From Salinibacter altiplanensis (GTDB lineage: Bacteria; Bacteroidota; Rhodothermia; Rhodothermales; Salinibacteraceae), in NCBI RefSeq assembly GCF_002894645.1, contig NZ_NCQY01000009.1, forward strand, positions 128,433 through 192,432: a DNA stretch of 64,000 nt, read 5' to 3'. The notes beneath the pieces are model-generated. The model saw only the letters and a program-made list of their open reading frames with translations. It was not told the origin of the DNA and did no database searches. This document shows, one piece after another, positions 45,974-54,318 of the stretch. The position numbers were made by a program, and so were the translations under genes. Numbering within the stretch: position 1 is the first letter of the stretch; each line of letters starts with the position of its first letter.

Positions 45974-46411
45974 CTACCTCATGACACTCTCGGCGAGCGT
46001 CTCGTAGTCGTCGGGCTGCTCGTTGAGGTATCCGTCGAACTGTTCCGGGTCCCAAATCTCAATGTGGTCGAACGCCCCCAAGATGAGCGCCGACCCGTCG
46101 AGCTCCACGAAATCGATTAGCGAGTTTGGAATGCTGATGCGCCCCTGCCCGTCGAGGGAGACCTCACTGGCCCACCGCATGATGAGGCGGACGAAGTTGC
46201 GGACCTCTCGATCGTACATGTTTAACGCATCGATCTCCTCTTCAATGTCGGTCCACTCGTCCATCGGGTAGAGAAAAATGCAATCCTCGAACCCCCGCGT
46301 GATGGTAAATGTCTCGTTCGCGGCGGGCGCCAGGGACTTCCGCATCTTGGCCGGAATGGCCACCCGCCCCTTGCTATCGACGGAATATTCGGCCTGTCCT
46401 TTGAACGCCAT
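45974..46411 (-). CDS. mraZ: Transcriptional regulator MraZ
   Basis: 145 residues with two SpoVT-AbrB-like swapped-hairpin halves, each with the family signature: '[12 protein letters not shown]' (about 11-22) and '[14 protein letters not shown]' (about 88-101). MraZ forms ring-shaped oligomers and represses its own operon by binding repeated TGGGN boxes. Such boxes lie just upstream (46488-46511), so autoregulation is likely. It is the first gene of the dcw cluster. ATG 46411 has no Shine-Dalgarno on this strand. Confidence 0.95.
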   Translation of the reverse strand: MAFKGQAEYSVDSKGRVAIPAKMRKSLAPAANETFTITRGFEDCIFLYPMDEWTDIEEEIDALNMYDREVRNFVRLIMRWASEVSLDGQGRISIPNSLIDFVELDGSALILGAFDHIEIWDPEQFDGYLNEQPDDYETLAESVMR

Positions 46412-46487
46412 GACGGAGGAGGCCCCACCGGGGGCACGGCAGAGCGGCACACGAGGGCAGAGAAGCGAAGTCCATCCTGGGACGATT

Positions 46488-46511
46488 CCCCACATTTCCC
46501 CACGCGCCCCA
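46488..46511 (-). promoter_or_regulatory. MraZ-box array
   Basis: On the minus strand three direct TGGGG repeats occur at 46511-46507, 46502-46498 and 46492-46488, with spacings of 9 and 10 bases. Established MraZ operators are three or four TGGGN repeats with 10-bp periodicity downstream of the mra promoter. These sit immediately after the -10 hexamer of the candidate promoter, so MraZ binding would cover the transcription start. Confidence 0.75.
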
Positions 46512-46512
46512 C

Positions 46513-46540
46513 AATGTACGCGGTTCCCGGCCAATGTCAA
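46513..46540 (-). promoter_or_regulatory. Candidate dcw operon promoter
   Basis: A perfect TTGACA (46540-46535) and TACATT (46518-46513) are separated by 16 bases, reading toward mraZ. The predicted start lies about 7 bases further, inside the MraZ-box array, leaving a 5' UTR of roughly 95 bases. Confidence 0.6.
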
Positions 46541-46642
46541 GGCTCAGCGTCCACATACGCCGATCATCCTCCGTCTTTCTCTGGAACGAGCCACGCACAC
46601 ATGTAAAATTGCAAGCCACTTCCGTCGATTTTAGAACCTTCA

Positions 46643-46676
46643 GAAAATGTTTTCACCCCTTGAAGAAAATATTTTC
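46643..46676. promoter_or_regulatory. Paired palindromic operator candidate
   Basis: GAAAATGTTTTC (46643-46654) and GAAAATATTTTC (46665-46676) are both palindromic (the first with a G at the centre), are both followed by ACCC, and have centres 22 bp apart, about two helical turns. The arrangement suits two dimers of a winged-helix repressor on one face of DNA. The nearest candidate regulator is the LexA-like protein encoded 135 bases to the right. Confidence 0.6.
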
Positions 46677-46811
46677 ACCCTTTTTCCTTGCCCGACTGGG
46701 GCGGGTGCACATATGTTTGTGGGAACCAGGGATTGGGATGTTCGGCGACGACATTCCGCCCCTCCATCGCGCCTTCGTAGTCCAATCGCCCCCGTCCTCC
46801 ACGTCTTCCTT

Positions 46812-47462
46812 ATGGCCAAGGCCCCCCTCACCCAACGCCAGAACCAGGCGTACGATTTTATCGAGCAGTACCTCGATCGTCATCGGAAGCCCCCCACTCT
46901 GCAGGAGATTGGGGATGCCCTGGGGATCGCGTCGACAAACGGGGTCTACAAGCTTCTCCAGAAGCTTGAGGAGAAGGGCTGGATCGAGCGTGAGAAACAC
47001 AAGGCCCGAAGCATCCAGCTTGCCGAGCCGGAACGGGCTCCGCTCGGACAAGGCGGAGGCCCTCCGAATCTTCCGATCGTGAGCCGCACGCCCAGTGACC
47101 ATCCCGAGCGGCTGCGCGAGCGGCCAGCCGGAACCCTGTCCGTCGATCCCCAACTCTTGCGCGATGTCCGGACCCCCGACGATTGTCTCCTCGGGCGAGC
47201 CGGCGACGACGGGATGACCCGGACGGGCATCCAGAAGGGAGACCTCCTCCTGATCGAGGAACGGGAGTGGGACGACCTGGACAACAAGACCCTCGTGGCA
47301 GTACTCCTCGAGGACCAGTTGTTGGCGCGGGAGTTCGAGTTCGCCAACCGCAAGATTCACTTGCGGCCGGCCGCCCCCCACTACGCGAAGGAAACGTTCT
47401 CCCCGACGGAGTCCGACTACTACGTCGTCGGTCGCGTGCTGGGCCTCATCCGGACGCTGTAG
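46812..47462 (+). CDS. LexA-like repressor lacking self-cleavage residues
   Basis: 216 residues. The N-terminal winged helix-turn-helix (4-70; 'LTQRQNQAYDF', 'PPTLQEIGDALGI', 'LLQKLEEKGWIERE') is clearly LexA. The C-terminal domain follows the S24/LexA pattern (Pro/Ile strand, 'LSVDPQLL', 'GIQKGDLLLI', 'VGRVLGLIRTL'), but compared with E. coli LexA the cleaved Ala84-Gly85 is Ser95-Asp96, the nucleophile Ser119 is Gly134 and the base Lys156 is Arg173 or the adjacent Ala. RecA-stimulated self-cleavage should therefore be impossible. It may be a constitutive or otherwise controlled regulator, as for some cyanobacterial LexA proteins that lack these residues. ATG 46812 start. Confidence 0.88.
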   Translation: MAKAPLTQRQNQAYDFIEQYLDRHRKPPTLQEIGDALGIASTNGVYKLLQKLEEKGWIEREKHKARSIQLAEPERAPLGQGGGPPNLPIVSRTPSDHPERLRERPAGTLSVDPQLLRDVRTPDDCLLGRAGDDGMTRTGIQKGDLLLIEEREWDDLDNKTLVAVLLEDQLLAREFEFANRKIHLRPAAPHYAKETFSPTESDYYVVGRVLGLIRTL

Positions 47463-47534
47463 TTCTCTTCGCGGGGCTCTACCGAATTCTCCGCGAGCCG
47501 CGTGCGCTCGGTCTGCCCGTCTGCAAACCGGGGG

Positions 47535-49229
47535 CTACATGTCGACCGACGCGAGGGGGACTGCCTTCCGCTCGGGCGGTTGGGGAGAGGTCGCCAGGCC
47601 CTCCTCGTGGGCGTAGGACGTGCACGCCCGCACGAACGACCGAAACAGCGGATGGGGATTCCCCACGGTGGTCCGGTACTCCGGGTGGAACTGCACGCCC
47701 AGGAACCAGCGCTTGTCGGGCAGCTCCATGATCTCGACCAGGTCCGTGTCGGGGTTCACACCGCTAAAGCACATGCCTTCCTCCAGCAGCTTGTAGCGGA
47801 GGACATTGTTGACCTCGTACCGATGCCGGTGCCGTTCCTGTACCCTCTCGGCCCCATACACCCCGTGGGCGTGAGAGTCCTCCTGAAGGCGACAGTCGTA
47901 CTGTCCGAGACGCATGGTGCCCCCTTTGTCGGAGATCTCTTTCTGCTCCTCCATGAGGTCGATCACCGGGTAGGCGGTCTCTTCGTCGAACTCGGTGGAG
48001 TGGGCCCCGTCCCATCCGCACACGTGCCGCGCAAACTCGATGATGGCGCACTGCAGGCCCAGGCAGATGCCGAAGAAGGGAACGTCCTGCTCGCGGGCAT
48101 GCTGGGCCGCGAGAATCTTGCCCTCCACCCCCCGATCCCCAAACCCGGGCGCCACGAGAATGCCCGCCACATCTCCGAGCTGCGACTCTACATTGTCCGG
48201 CGACAGGGCCTCCGAGGGCACGTACTTGACCTTCACCTGAACCTCGTCGGGCACGCCCGCAAGGATGAAGCTTTCAGTGATGGATTTGTAGGCGTCTTGG
48301 TGCTCCACATATTTTCCCACGAGGGCAATGGGAATCGTTTCCTCTGGGTTTTTCAGGCGCTTCAGAAATCCGATCCAGTTGCTCAGGTCGGGCGTGTCGC
48401 TGCATCGCCCATCGTCTCCACGCTCGGGATAGAAGCGGTCGACGACGAGCTCGCCTATGCCCTCGTCGCGGAGCAGAAGGGGCACCTCGTAGATCGACTC
48501 CGCGTCGAGCATCTGGATGACGGCCTCCTCCTCCACGTTGCAAAAGAGGGAAATCTTGCGCCGTACCTCCGCGGTGATGGACCGCTCCGACCGACAGACG
48601 ATGGTGTCCGGCTGGAGGCCGTGGGCAAGCAGCTCCTTCACGGAGTGCTGTGTGGGCTTCGTCTTCAGCTCGCCCGCCGCGCGGAGGTAGGGAATGAGCG
48701 TGAGGTGGGCGATCATGGTGTTGCGGGGCCCCAGCTCGTTGCGCAGCTGGCGGATGGCCTCCAGGTAGGGCTGGCCCTCGATGTCGCCCACGGTGCCGCC
48801 GATCTCGGTGATCACGACGTCGTAGTCTTCCGTCTCCCCCAGCTTCAACATCCAGTGCTTGATCTCGTCGATGATGTGGGGCACCACCTGCACAGTCTTG
48901 CCCAAGTACGCCCCTTCCCGCTCTTTGCTAATGACCTCCATGTACACCCGCCCGGTGGTCACGTTGTTGGCCTGGCTGGTGGGCTGGTCGAGGAAGCGCT
49001 CGTAGTGCCCCAGATCAAGGTCCGTCTCGGCACCATCGTTGGTGACGTACACCTCGCCGTGCTCGTACGGGTTCATCGTCCCCGGGTCGACGTTGATGTA
49101 AGGATCGAACTTTTGAATTGTCACGTCGAGCCCGCGGTCGGAAAGCAGGCGCCCCAGGGAGGCACTGAAGATGCCCTTGCCGAGCGAGGACGTGACGCCG
49201 CCGGTGACGAAGATGTACTTGGTTTGCAC
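47535..49229 (-). CDS. pyrG: CTP synthase
   Basis: 564 residues. It aminates UTP to CTP with glutamine and ATP. The N-terminal synthetase domain starts 'KYIFVTGGVTSSLGKGI' (P-loop) and has 'DPYINVDPGTMNP' and 'EIGGTVGDIE'. The C-terminal class I glutamine amidotransferase domain has the nucleophile Cys in 'FFGICLGLQCA' and the His-Glu pair in 'FHPEYRT'. The length is normal. It converges on the lexA-like gene with a 72-bp gap. The last 20 residues are a Pro/Ala tail without similarity. Confidence 0.98.
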   Translation of the reverse strand: MQTKYIFVTGGVTSSLGKGIFSASLGRLLSDRGLDVTIQKFDPYINVDPGTMNPYEHGEVYVTNDGAETDLDLGHYERFLDQPTSQANNVTTGRVYMEVISKEREGAYLGKTVQVVPHIIDEIKHWMLKLGETEDYDVVITEIGGTVGDIEGQPYLEAIRQLRNELGPRNTMIAHLTLIPYLRAAGELKTKPTQHSVKELLAHGLQPDTIVCRSERSITAEVRRKISLFCNVEEEAVIQMLDAESIYEVPLLLRDEGIGELVVDRFYPERGDDGRCSDTPDLSNWIGFLKRLKNPEETIPIALVGKYVEHQDAYKSITESFILAGVPDEVQVKVKYVPSEALSPDNVESQLGDVAGILVAPGFGDRGVEGKILAAQHAREQDVPFFGICLGLQCAIIEFARHVCGWDGAHSTEFDEETAYPVIDLMEEQKEISDKGGTMRLGQYDCRLQEDSHAHGVYGAERVQERHRHRYEVNNVLRYKLLEEGMCFSGVNPDTDLVEIMELPDKRWFLGVQFHPEYRTTVGNPHPLFRSFVRACTSYAHEEGLATSPQPPERKAVPLASVDM

Positions 49230-49612
49230 AGTACGGGAGAGGATTGGAAGGAGAAACGACGACGGGCCCCTGACGTGCGGACTCTACTTTCAAGATAGGG
49301 CCCCCTACGGGGCTTTATCAATTCAGGCCGCTCGGTGTGGCCGTTCGCTGTCCGCGGCGGCGGCTCGCCTGCGGTCCTCAGGGAAACTGAGCAATGCGAG
49401 GTCGAGGAAGAGCACGCGTGCCGTGAAGACAGCGGCGGGAAGCAACAGGTCTCATCAGTGCCGTTGCCGCACCGCCCAGGAAAATCCGGGGAGAATCACT
49501 GTTGCCTTGTGCCGGTCCACCAAGGGAGTCCGTCGAGGATCAAGCCCTCCTCTTGACGAGCAACAGATCCCGACCGGCATTCGCATCTTCCCTCGAACGG
49601 CGCCTCTTTCAA
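49230..49612. other. Leader region upstream of pyrG
   Basis: This 383-bp gap carries a GCCCC-CTAC-GGGGC hairpin at 49300-49313, followed on the plus strand by TTTAT. On the minus strand it would lie in the pyrG 5' UTR, about 70 bases before the start codon. I see no gene and no recognisable riboswitch. Whether the hairpin affects pyrG expression is open. Confidence 0.4.
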
Positions 49613-50017
49613 TCACACCTCCTCTGAGACATAATACTCCAACATGTCCTTCCCAGTGACGATGCCGAGGAGATCCCCCTCGTCCACCACCGGCAGCGAC
49701 GATGCCCGGTTGTCGAGCAGCGTCTGGGAGGCCTCCTCAATGGAGGTGTTGGGGGCGACCGTGATGGGGTCCCCCTGCATGATTTCCGACGCCGATCGGC
49801 TGAGCGCCTCCATGTCATGGTGCTTCTCGCTGTAGGCGTCCAGAAAGGGACTGATCGCTTTCAGGACGTCCCGATCCGAGATCACTCCGCGAAGCGCCCC
49901 CTCCTCGACGACGAGCATGTGGTTGCCGCCCTCCTGAAGGCGCTCGCGAATGTCTATGAGGGCCGCATCCGGCGAGACCGTCACGACGTCGCAGCGCATG
50001 ATGCTGTTCACAGTCAT
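49613..50017 (-). CDS. Two-CBS-domain protein
   Basis: 134 residues consisting of a tandem pair of CBS motifs (a Bateman module). CBS1 has 'MRCDVVTVSPDAALIDIRERL' and 'GVISDRDVLKAI'. CBS2 has 'MQGDPITVAPNTSIEEASQTLL' and 'LPVVDEGDLLGIVTGKDML'. Such stand-alone modules bind adenosine nucleotides and regulate partner proteins; the partner is not evident here. ATG 50017 was chosen since the upstream frame (to 50119) does not match the fold. It lies between pyrG and the methyltransferase gene. Confidence 0.9.
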   Translation of the reverse strand: MTVNSIMRCDVVTVSPDAALIDIRERLQEGGNHMLVVEEGALRGVISDRDVLKAISPFLDAYSEKHHDMEALSRSASEIMQGDPITVAPNTSIEEASQTLLDNRASSLPVVDEGDLLGIVTGKDMLEYYVSEEV

Positions 50018-50276
50018 GGTCGGGGGAGCGTTCGTCGAGGTCAAGAGAGCGTGCGCAGAATGCCGTTTGGGAACGCGGGCAGGCATCACAAGCCTCCCGA
50101 CAGAAGAAACAGGAGGCACTGGACGACACTGAGCAGTTCACGGCGTCCGTCTGTGCCGCCGTCAGGAACCGCCCTATCGGGCCGGTGTTCGGCGGGAGCG
50201 GAGGCTACAAATTTATCGTCCGTAAAGGAAGTGTGAACACTCTATAAGACCACGCTCTTCCCCGGCGCCCGTTCCA

Positions 50277-51107
50277 CTACCCTGCCGTTGGCGGGCGACG
50301 GGCAACCATGAAGAGTCCCGTGCCCCGTGCGTTGTCACACTCCATGTCGGTCGCATTGAGCAGCAGGCCCAGGGGCAGCACCGCGGCGTAGTAGAACGGG
50401 AGCACCAGAAGCGACGCCCACGTTGTCCCGAGCATCTGCATGGGCCACTTGATGAGCCCCCGCCACGCCGCGGAGCCGTACGGCCCGTAGGTGTAGAGCC
50501 CCCGCACCGGCTCCAGCCCCGCCGCCCGGAGCTTCTCGGCAAGCTCGGCCCGCCCGTAGCCCTCCCGCACATGCTCCCCGATAAAGCTCTCGTCGTCCTC
50601 GTCCTGCACGTCCGAGCCCCCCTGATCCGAAGGGGTATTGATGATGACATGCCCACCCGGCCGCAGCACGCGCTCGAAGTGCTCGAACACCGCCTCGTCG
50701 TCGGGGATGTGCTCCATCACGTCCACCGCCAGGATCAGGTCGAACGGCCCCTCCGACTGCAGATCCGTCAGGTCGTCGATCGCCCAGTCGATCTGGTCGG
50801 CCTGCGGGGTTTGGTCGACAAAGGCGCGGGCCCGCTCCAGGTAGCCCTGCTTCACGTCGACCGCCCGCACCTGAGCCGTGGGAAACGTGCGGGCCACGAA
50901 ATAGGCGTACTGCCCGAACCCCGTGCCGGCGTCGAGCACCCGTGCCGGACGATCATTCGACAGGGCGCCGAGGAGCCGCCGCACCGCCCGCCGCACGTAC
51001 CACGCTCGCAGGAAGAGAAGGTTGAGAAGCCCGAAGAGCAGCCGTTGCAGCAGGGGATGGCGGCTCGCAAGATCACCAAGCCGGTCCTTGATCGGGTCGT
51101 ACTTCAT
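50277..51107 (-). CDS. SAM-dependent methyltransferase (class I)
   Basis: 276 residues. Residues about 60-180 form a Rossmann methyltransferase with motif I 'VLDAGTGFGQYAYFVA', the acidic ribose-binding Asp in 'VRAVDVKQGYLERA', motif II 'WAIDDL' and 'FDLILAVDVMEHIPDDEAVFEHFERVLRPGGHVIINTP', the usual methyltransferase 11 signature. A hydrophobic stretch near residue 235-255 suggests membrane association. The substrate is unknown; quinone, lipid or small-molecule targets are possible. ATG 51107 was chosen because the extra 16 upstream residues are not conserved in style. Confidence 0.82.
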   Translation of the reverse strand: MKYDPIKDRLGDLASRHPLLQRLLFGLLNLLFLRAWYVRRAVRRLLGALSNDRPARVLDAGTGFGQYAYFVARTFPTAQVRAVDVKQGYLERARAFVDQTPQADQIDWAIDDLTDLQSEGPFDLILAVDVMEHIPDDEAVFEHFERVLRPGGHVIINTPSDQGGSDVQDEDDESFIGEHVREGYGRAELAEKLRAAGLEPVRGLYTYGPYGSAAWRGLIKWPMQMLGTTWASLLVLPFYYAAVLPLGLLLNATDMECDNARGTGLFMVARRPPTAG

Positions 51108-51253
51108 GGGGCAAGGGGCGCGCCGGAACAGGAAGGCGAGGGCGCGGGCAGTCACGGGAGAACGAACACAATGGAGGCGTGAGACTACAGTCTGTACCCC
51201 GAAGCATCAACCCTGTTCATCGTCCTTCTCTTCAAATCCCATACGGACCCGCC

Positions 51254-51799
51254 ATGACGCACACGAAGGCCGGCCTCACGATCACACTGGCGAAGGGCAA
51301 CATCGTGGAACAGCCCGACGTGGAGGCCATCGTCAACGCGGCGAACGCACAGCTGCGGATCGGGGGCGGCGTGGCGGGCGCCATCCACTCGGCGGCCGGA
51401 CCAGAGCTCGCCGAAGAAACGCGGCCCATGGCTCCGATTGAGCCCGGCGAGGCCGTCGTCAGCGGGGGCCATGCGCTCCCCAACGATCACATTATTCATG
51501 TCCTCGGCCCGGTGTACGGGCGCGATGAGCCGTCCGATGCGCTGCTGCGGGCCGGCTACGAGAACGCCCTGTCACGCGCTGAGGAGAACGACCTTTCCTC
51601 CGTCGCCTTCCCCGCCGTCTCGACGGGCGCCTTTGGGTATCCCCTCGACGAGGCGGCCCGCATTGCCGTGGGCACCGTTCTCGACGTGGCCCCCACCCTC
51701 GACGCGGTCGCCCACGTCCGGTTCGTCCTCTTCGACGAGAACGCCCTGTCGGTCCACGAGCAGGCCTTGTCGGCCCTCCGCGACGAGGCCACCGCGTAG
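51254..51799 (+). CDS. Macro domain protein (ADP-ribose binding)
   Basis: 181 residues forming one macro domain: 'GNIVEQPDVEAIVNAANAQL' binds the ribose, 'GGGVAGAIHSAAG' the diphosphate, and 'VAFPAVSTGAFGYPLDEAA' the distal ribose. Family members hydrolyse O-acetyl-ADP-ribose, ADP-ribose-1''-phosphate or mono-ADP-ribosylated proteins. ATG 51254 was chosen at the domain edge. The thioesterase gene follows 19 bases after its stop codon, so they are likely co-transcribed; a functional link is not obvious. Confidence 0.9.
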   Translation: MTHTKAGLTITLAKGNIVEQPDVEAIVNAANAQLRIGGGVAGAIHSAAGPELAEETRPMAPIEPGEAVVSGGHALPNDHIIHVLGPVYGRDEPSDALLRAGYENALSRAEENDLSSVAFPAVSTGAFGYPLDEAARIAVGTVLDVAPTLDAVAHVRFVLFDENALSVHEQALSALRDEATA

Positions 51800-51818
51800 C
51801 GCCACATTCTTCCCCGTC

Positions 51819-52574
51819 ATGTCCTTGCCCCTCGCCTGGACCGAGACCGTTTCGGTCCGCACGTCCGACCTCACCCCGCACGGGACCGCGTCGACACCTG
51901 CCCTGTGCGTATACCTGCAGGAGGCGGCGGGCCATCATGCCGACGCGTTGGGCGTGTCGATGCGGCATCTGCGGGGGCAGAACCAGGCCTGGGTGCTCTC
52001 TCACATGCACCTCGACCTCGACCGGTTGCCGGGCGGGGACGAGGCCGTCACCGTGGAGACGTGGCCGTCGGGCCTGAACGGCCTCTACGCCACGCGCGAG
52101 TTCCTCCTCTCCGTCGACGATACCGAGATGGGCCGCGCCACGAGCCGGTGGTTCGTTATCGACACCGAGCGGCGACGCCCCGTGCGCCCGCCCCGACTGC
52201 TCTACGACCTGGAGATGCCCCGCCGGCCGCCGCCGCTGCCCCACGCGTTTGAGGACCTCTCCACCCCCAACCGCGTCGACCACGAAACGGCCTGGACGGC
52301 CCGCTACCACGACCTCGACCTCAACCGGCACGTCAACAGCGTCCGCTACCTGGAGTGGGCCCTGGGCGCCCTTCCCAACGCGCTGCTCGATGTCCACCGG
52401 TGCACCGGCCTCGCCCTGCAGTTTCGGGCCGAGGCCACCGCCGGAACGCCCGTCCGCACCACGGCCCAGGCCGTGCCCTCCGACGAGGGCAAGAGGATCC
52501 GGCACGCCCTTCACCATGCCCAAACCGATGCCCTCCTGGCGGCGGCCCGTACCACGTGGGCCCCACACGACTGA
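51819..52574 (+). CDS. Acyl-ACP thioesterase (FatA/FatB-type double hotdog)
   Basis: 251 residues with two hotdog folds. The N-terminal one has 'TPALCVYLQEAAGHHADALGVS' (helix), and the C-terminal one has the FatA/FatB signature 'RYHDLDLNRHVNSVRYLEWAL', with Asp, Asn and His expected to be catalytic. It hydrolyses acyl-ACP to free fatty acid and ACP in the cytoplasm. In bacteria such enzymes are found in Bacteroidota and Firmicutes. Placed 19 bases after the macro gene. The stop codon reads TGATGC. Confidence 0.88.
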   Translation: MSLPLAWTETVSVRTSDLTPHGTASTPALCVYLQEAAGHHADALGVSMRHLRGQNQAWVLSHMHLDLDRLPGGDEAVTVETWPSGLNGLYATREFLLSVDDTEMGRATSRWFVIDTERRRPVRPPRLLYDLEMPRRPPPLPHAFEDLSTPNRVDHETAWTARYHDLDLNRHVNSVRYLEWALGALPNALLDVHRCTGLALQFRAEATAGTPVRTTAQAVPSDEGKRIRHALHHAQTDALLAAARTTWAPHD

Positions 52575-52583
52575 TGCATTACC

Positions 52584-53444
52584 CTACCCCTGAAAGAGAC
52601 TGCGCAGGACGAACCAAACGTTTTCTTTCTTCTCGCGGAGGCGGCGGGAGAAGTACGGAAACCACTCGGTGCCGTAGGGCACGTAGACGAGCATGTTGTA
52701 CCCCTCCTGGGACATTTCCCGCTGCGTGGTGCGCCGCAGGCCGTAGAGCATCTGAAACTCAAAGTCGTCCCGGTCAATGCCGTGGCGGTCGACAAAGGAC
52801 TTGGTCGCCTCGATGAGCTGATCGTCGTGCGTGGCGATGCCGGAGTAGTCGGTGTGCTGAAGGAGCCGCTCTGTATAGTCGAGGTACCGCTCCCGGATTT
52901 GGCTCATGTCCTGGTACGCGACCGAGGCCGACTCGGCGTAGGCCCCCTTGCAGAGGCGCACGCTCACGCCCAGCTCGCACATCCGGTCGATGTCACGGTC
53001 CGTGCGCTTCAGCATGGCCTGCAGGACCGGCCCCACGTGATCGGGGAAGTCAGGGTACACGGCCTCGAAGAGGTCAAGCGTCGACTGGGTAAGCGCACTG
53101 CCCTCCATGTCCAGCCGCACAAACAGGTCGTGCTTCGCCGCTACCTCCAGGAGCCGCCGCAGGTTGTCCTCGCAGAAGTCCTCATCGAGGAGCTGCCCCA
53201 TCATTGAGAGCTTAATCGAGATGCGATTGCGCTGCCCGTGGTCGTCCCGCTCGGCCATCGTGCGGACGAGGTCGATGTAGGCGTCTCGGGCCGCGATTGC
53301 CTCCCGCCGGTCCTCGACGTGCTCCCCAAGCTTGTCGAGGGCCACGTGAAGCCCGTCCTGATTGAGGGTGTCCACGACCGGAAGAGAGGCCTCAAGCGTC
53401 TCGCCCGCTACGAAACGGCTTGCGAGGAAGAAGGGCAGGGTCAT
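52584..53444 (-). CDS. Proline dehydrogenase (monofunctional)
   Basis: 286 residues with a (beta/alpha)8 FAD barrel. Conserved motifs are 'FVRLDMEGSALTQST', 'RLCKGAYAESASVAY' (Lys-Gly-Ala-Tyr), 'GIATHDD', 'FEFQMLYG' and the flavin/substrate-binding 'VYVPYGTEWFPYFSRRLRE' at the C-terminus. It oxidises proline to pyrroline-5-carboxylate and passes electrons to quinone. It is of the short Bacillus/Thermus type without the P5C dehydrogenase domain. The partner dehydrogenase is not in the window. It ends convergently 10 bases after the thioesterase gene. Confidence 0.92.
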   Translation of the reverse strand: MTLPFFLASRFVAGETLEASLPVVDTLNQDGLHVALDKLGEHVEDRREAIAARDAYIDLVRTMAERDDHGQRNRISIKLSMMGQLLDEDFCEDNLRRLLEVAAKHDLFVRLDMEGSALTQSTLDLFEAVYPDFPDHVGPVLQAMLKRTDRDIDRMCELGVSVRLCKGAYAESASVAYQDMSQIRERYLDYTERLLQHTDYSGIATHDDQLIEATKSFVDRHGIDRDDFEFQMLYGLRRTTQREMSQEGYNMLVYVPYGTEWFPYFSRRLREKKENVWFVLRSLFQG

Positions 53445-53531
53445 ACAGCATGCAGTGAAGGTCTAGGGTGAAAGCGCTATCATTCTCAACACCCCACAGT
53501 CAGAGATGTTGGAGGAAGGACGTAAAACGGA

Positions 53532-54299
53532 ATGCAAATTCGCAACCGTTCCCCGATGTCTTCTTCTACCGAGACCGATGCCTGGGTGGCCGGCACAGAC
53601 GGCTTCCGGGGCGGCTGGGTCGTCGTTCTCCACCGCCCCCGTACCGGCACGACGCGGTGCCGCATCGTTGACGGCACCGACGCCCTGTTCGCCCTGCCGG
53701 AGGCCCCGGCCGTGCTTGGCGTCGACATGGTCATTGGACTGCCGGACCGGGCCCGGCCCGGCGGACGCACCTGTGACCGGGCCGCCCGGCAACTGCTGGG
53801 CCACCCGCGGGGCACCAGCGTCTTTTCGCCCCCCGCACACGCGGTCCTCGGGGCCAAGACCTACGACGAGGCCCAGCGCCGCAATCGCGCCAGCGGCCCT
53901 GACGCCCCCGGACTCACGAAACAAGCCTTCCACCTGCTCCCCAAGATACGGGCCCTGGCCGAGCGCATGGCCCCCGCCCGGCAGGACCGCGTCTACGAGG
54001 TACACCCGGAGCTCGCCTTCTACGCGATGAACGGCAACGCCCCGATCGAGGAGAGCAAGCACACCGACACGGGCCGGGCCGTCCGCACGGCCCTCCTTTC
54101 CGCCCACGGGTTTCCATCGGTTGAGACGGTCGCCGCGGGCCTGTCGGACGGCCCCGTCGGGACCGACGACGTGCTGGACGCCCACGCGGCCTGCTGGACG
54201 GCCCGCCGCCTCCACGCGGACACGGCCGAGCGGTGCCCGTCCCGAGATGACTCTGCCCCCCGCAACGACCGCGGCCTGCGGATGGAGATCTGGCGATGA
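53532..54299 (+). CDS. DUF429 family protein
   Basis: 255 residues. The N-terminal 'VAGTDGFRGGWVVVL' and 'LGVDMVIGLPD' strands resemble an RNase H-like fold with conserved Asp residues, and 'CDRAARQLLG', 'VFSPPAH' and 'VYEVHPELAFYAMNG' are typical of DUF429. The family is predicted to be nuclease-like but its function is unknown. The ATG at 53532 has GGAGGAAGGA 11 bases upstream; ATG 53556 is an alternative. It is divergent from the proline dehydrogenase gene and precedes pdxH. Confidence 0.82.
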   Translation: MQIRNRSPMSSSTETDAWVAGTDGFRGGWVVVLHRPRTGTTRCRIVDGTDALFALPEAPAVLGVDMVIGLPDRARPGGRTCDRAARQLLGHPRGTSVFSPPAHAVLGAKTYDEAQRRNRASGPDAPGLTKQAFHLLPKIRALAERMAPARQDRVYEVHPELAFYAMNGNAPIEESKHTDTGRAVRTALLSAHGFPSVETVAAGLSDGPVGTDDVLDAHAACWTARRLHADTAERCPSRDDSAPRNDRGLRMEIWR

Positions 54300-54318
54300 G
54301 TGCATGGGGACGGTTGGG

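Larger units (their letters stand above)
46412..46811. other. Shared control region between mraZ and the lexA-like gene
   Basis: The 400-bp gap between divergent starts has the mraZ promoter and MraZ boxes near its middle (46488-46540) and two palindromes at 46643-46676. The part around 46540-46690 is notably AT-rich against a GC-rich background. No gene is visible. Confidence 0.75.

Noticed and set aside
49300-49313. Rho-independent terminator on the plus strand after lexA-like gene
   Set aside because: The hairpin with TTTAT is 1.8 kb past the nearest plus-strand gene end, with pyrG antisense in between, so termination of that gene is unlikely. It is listed only as a leader hairpin.
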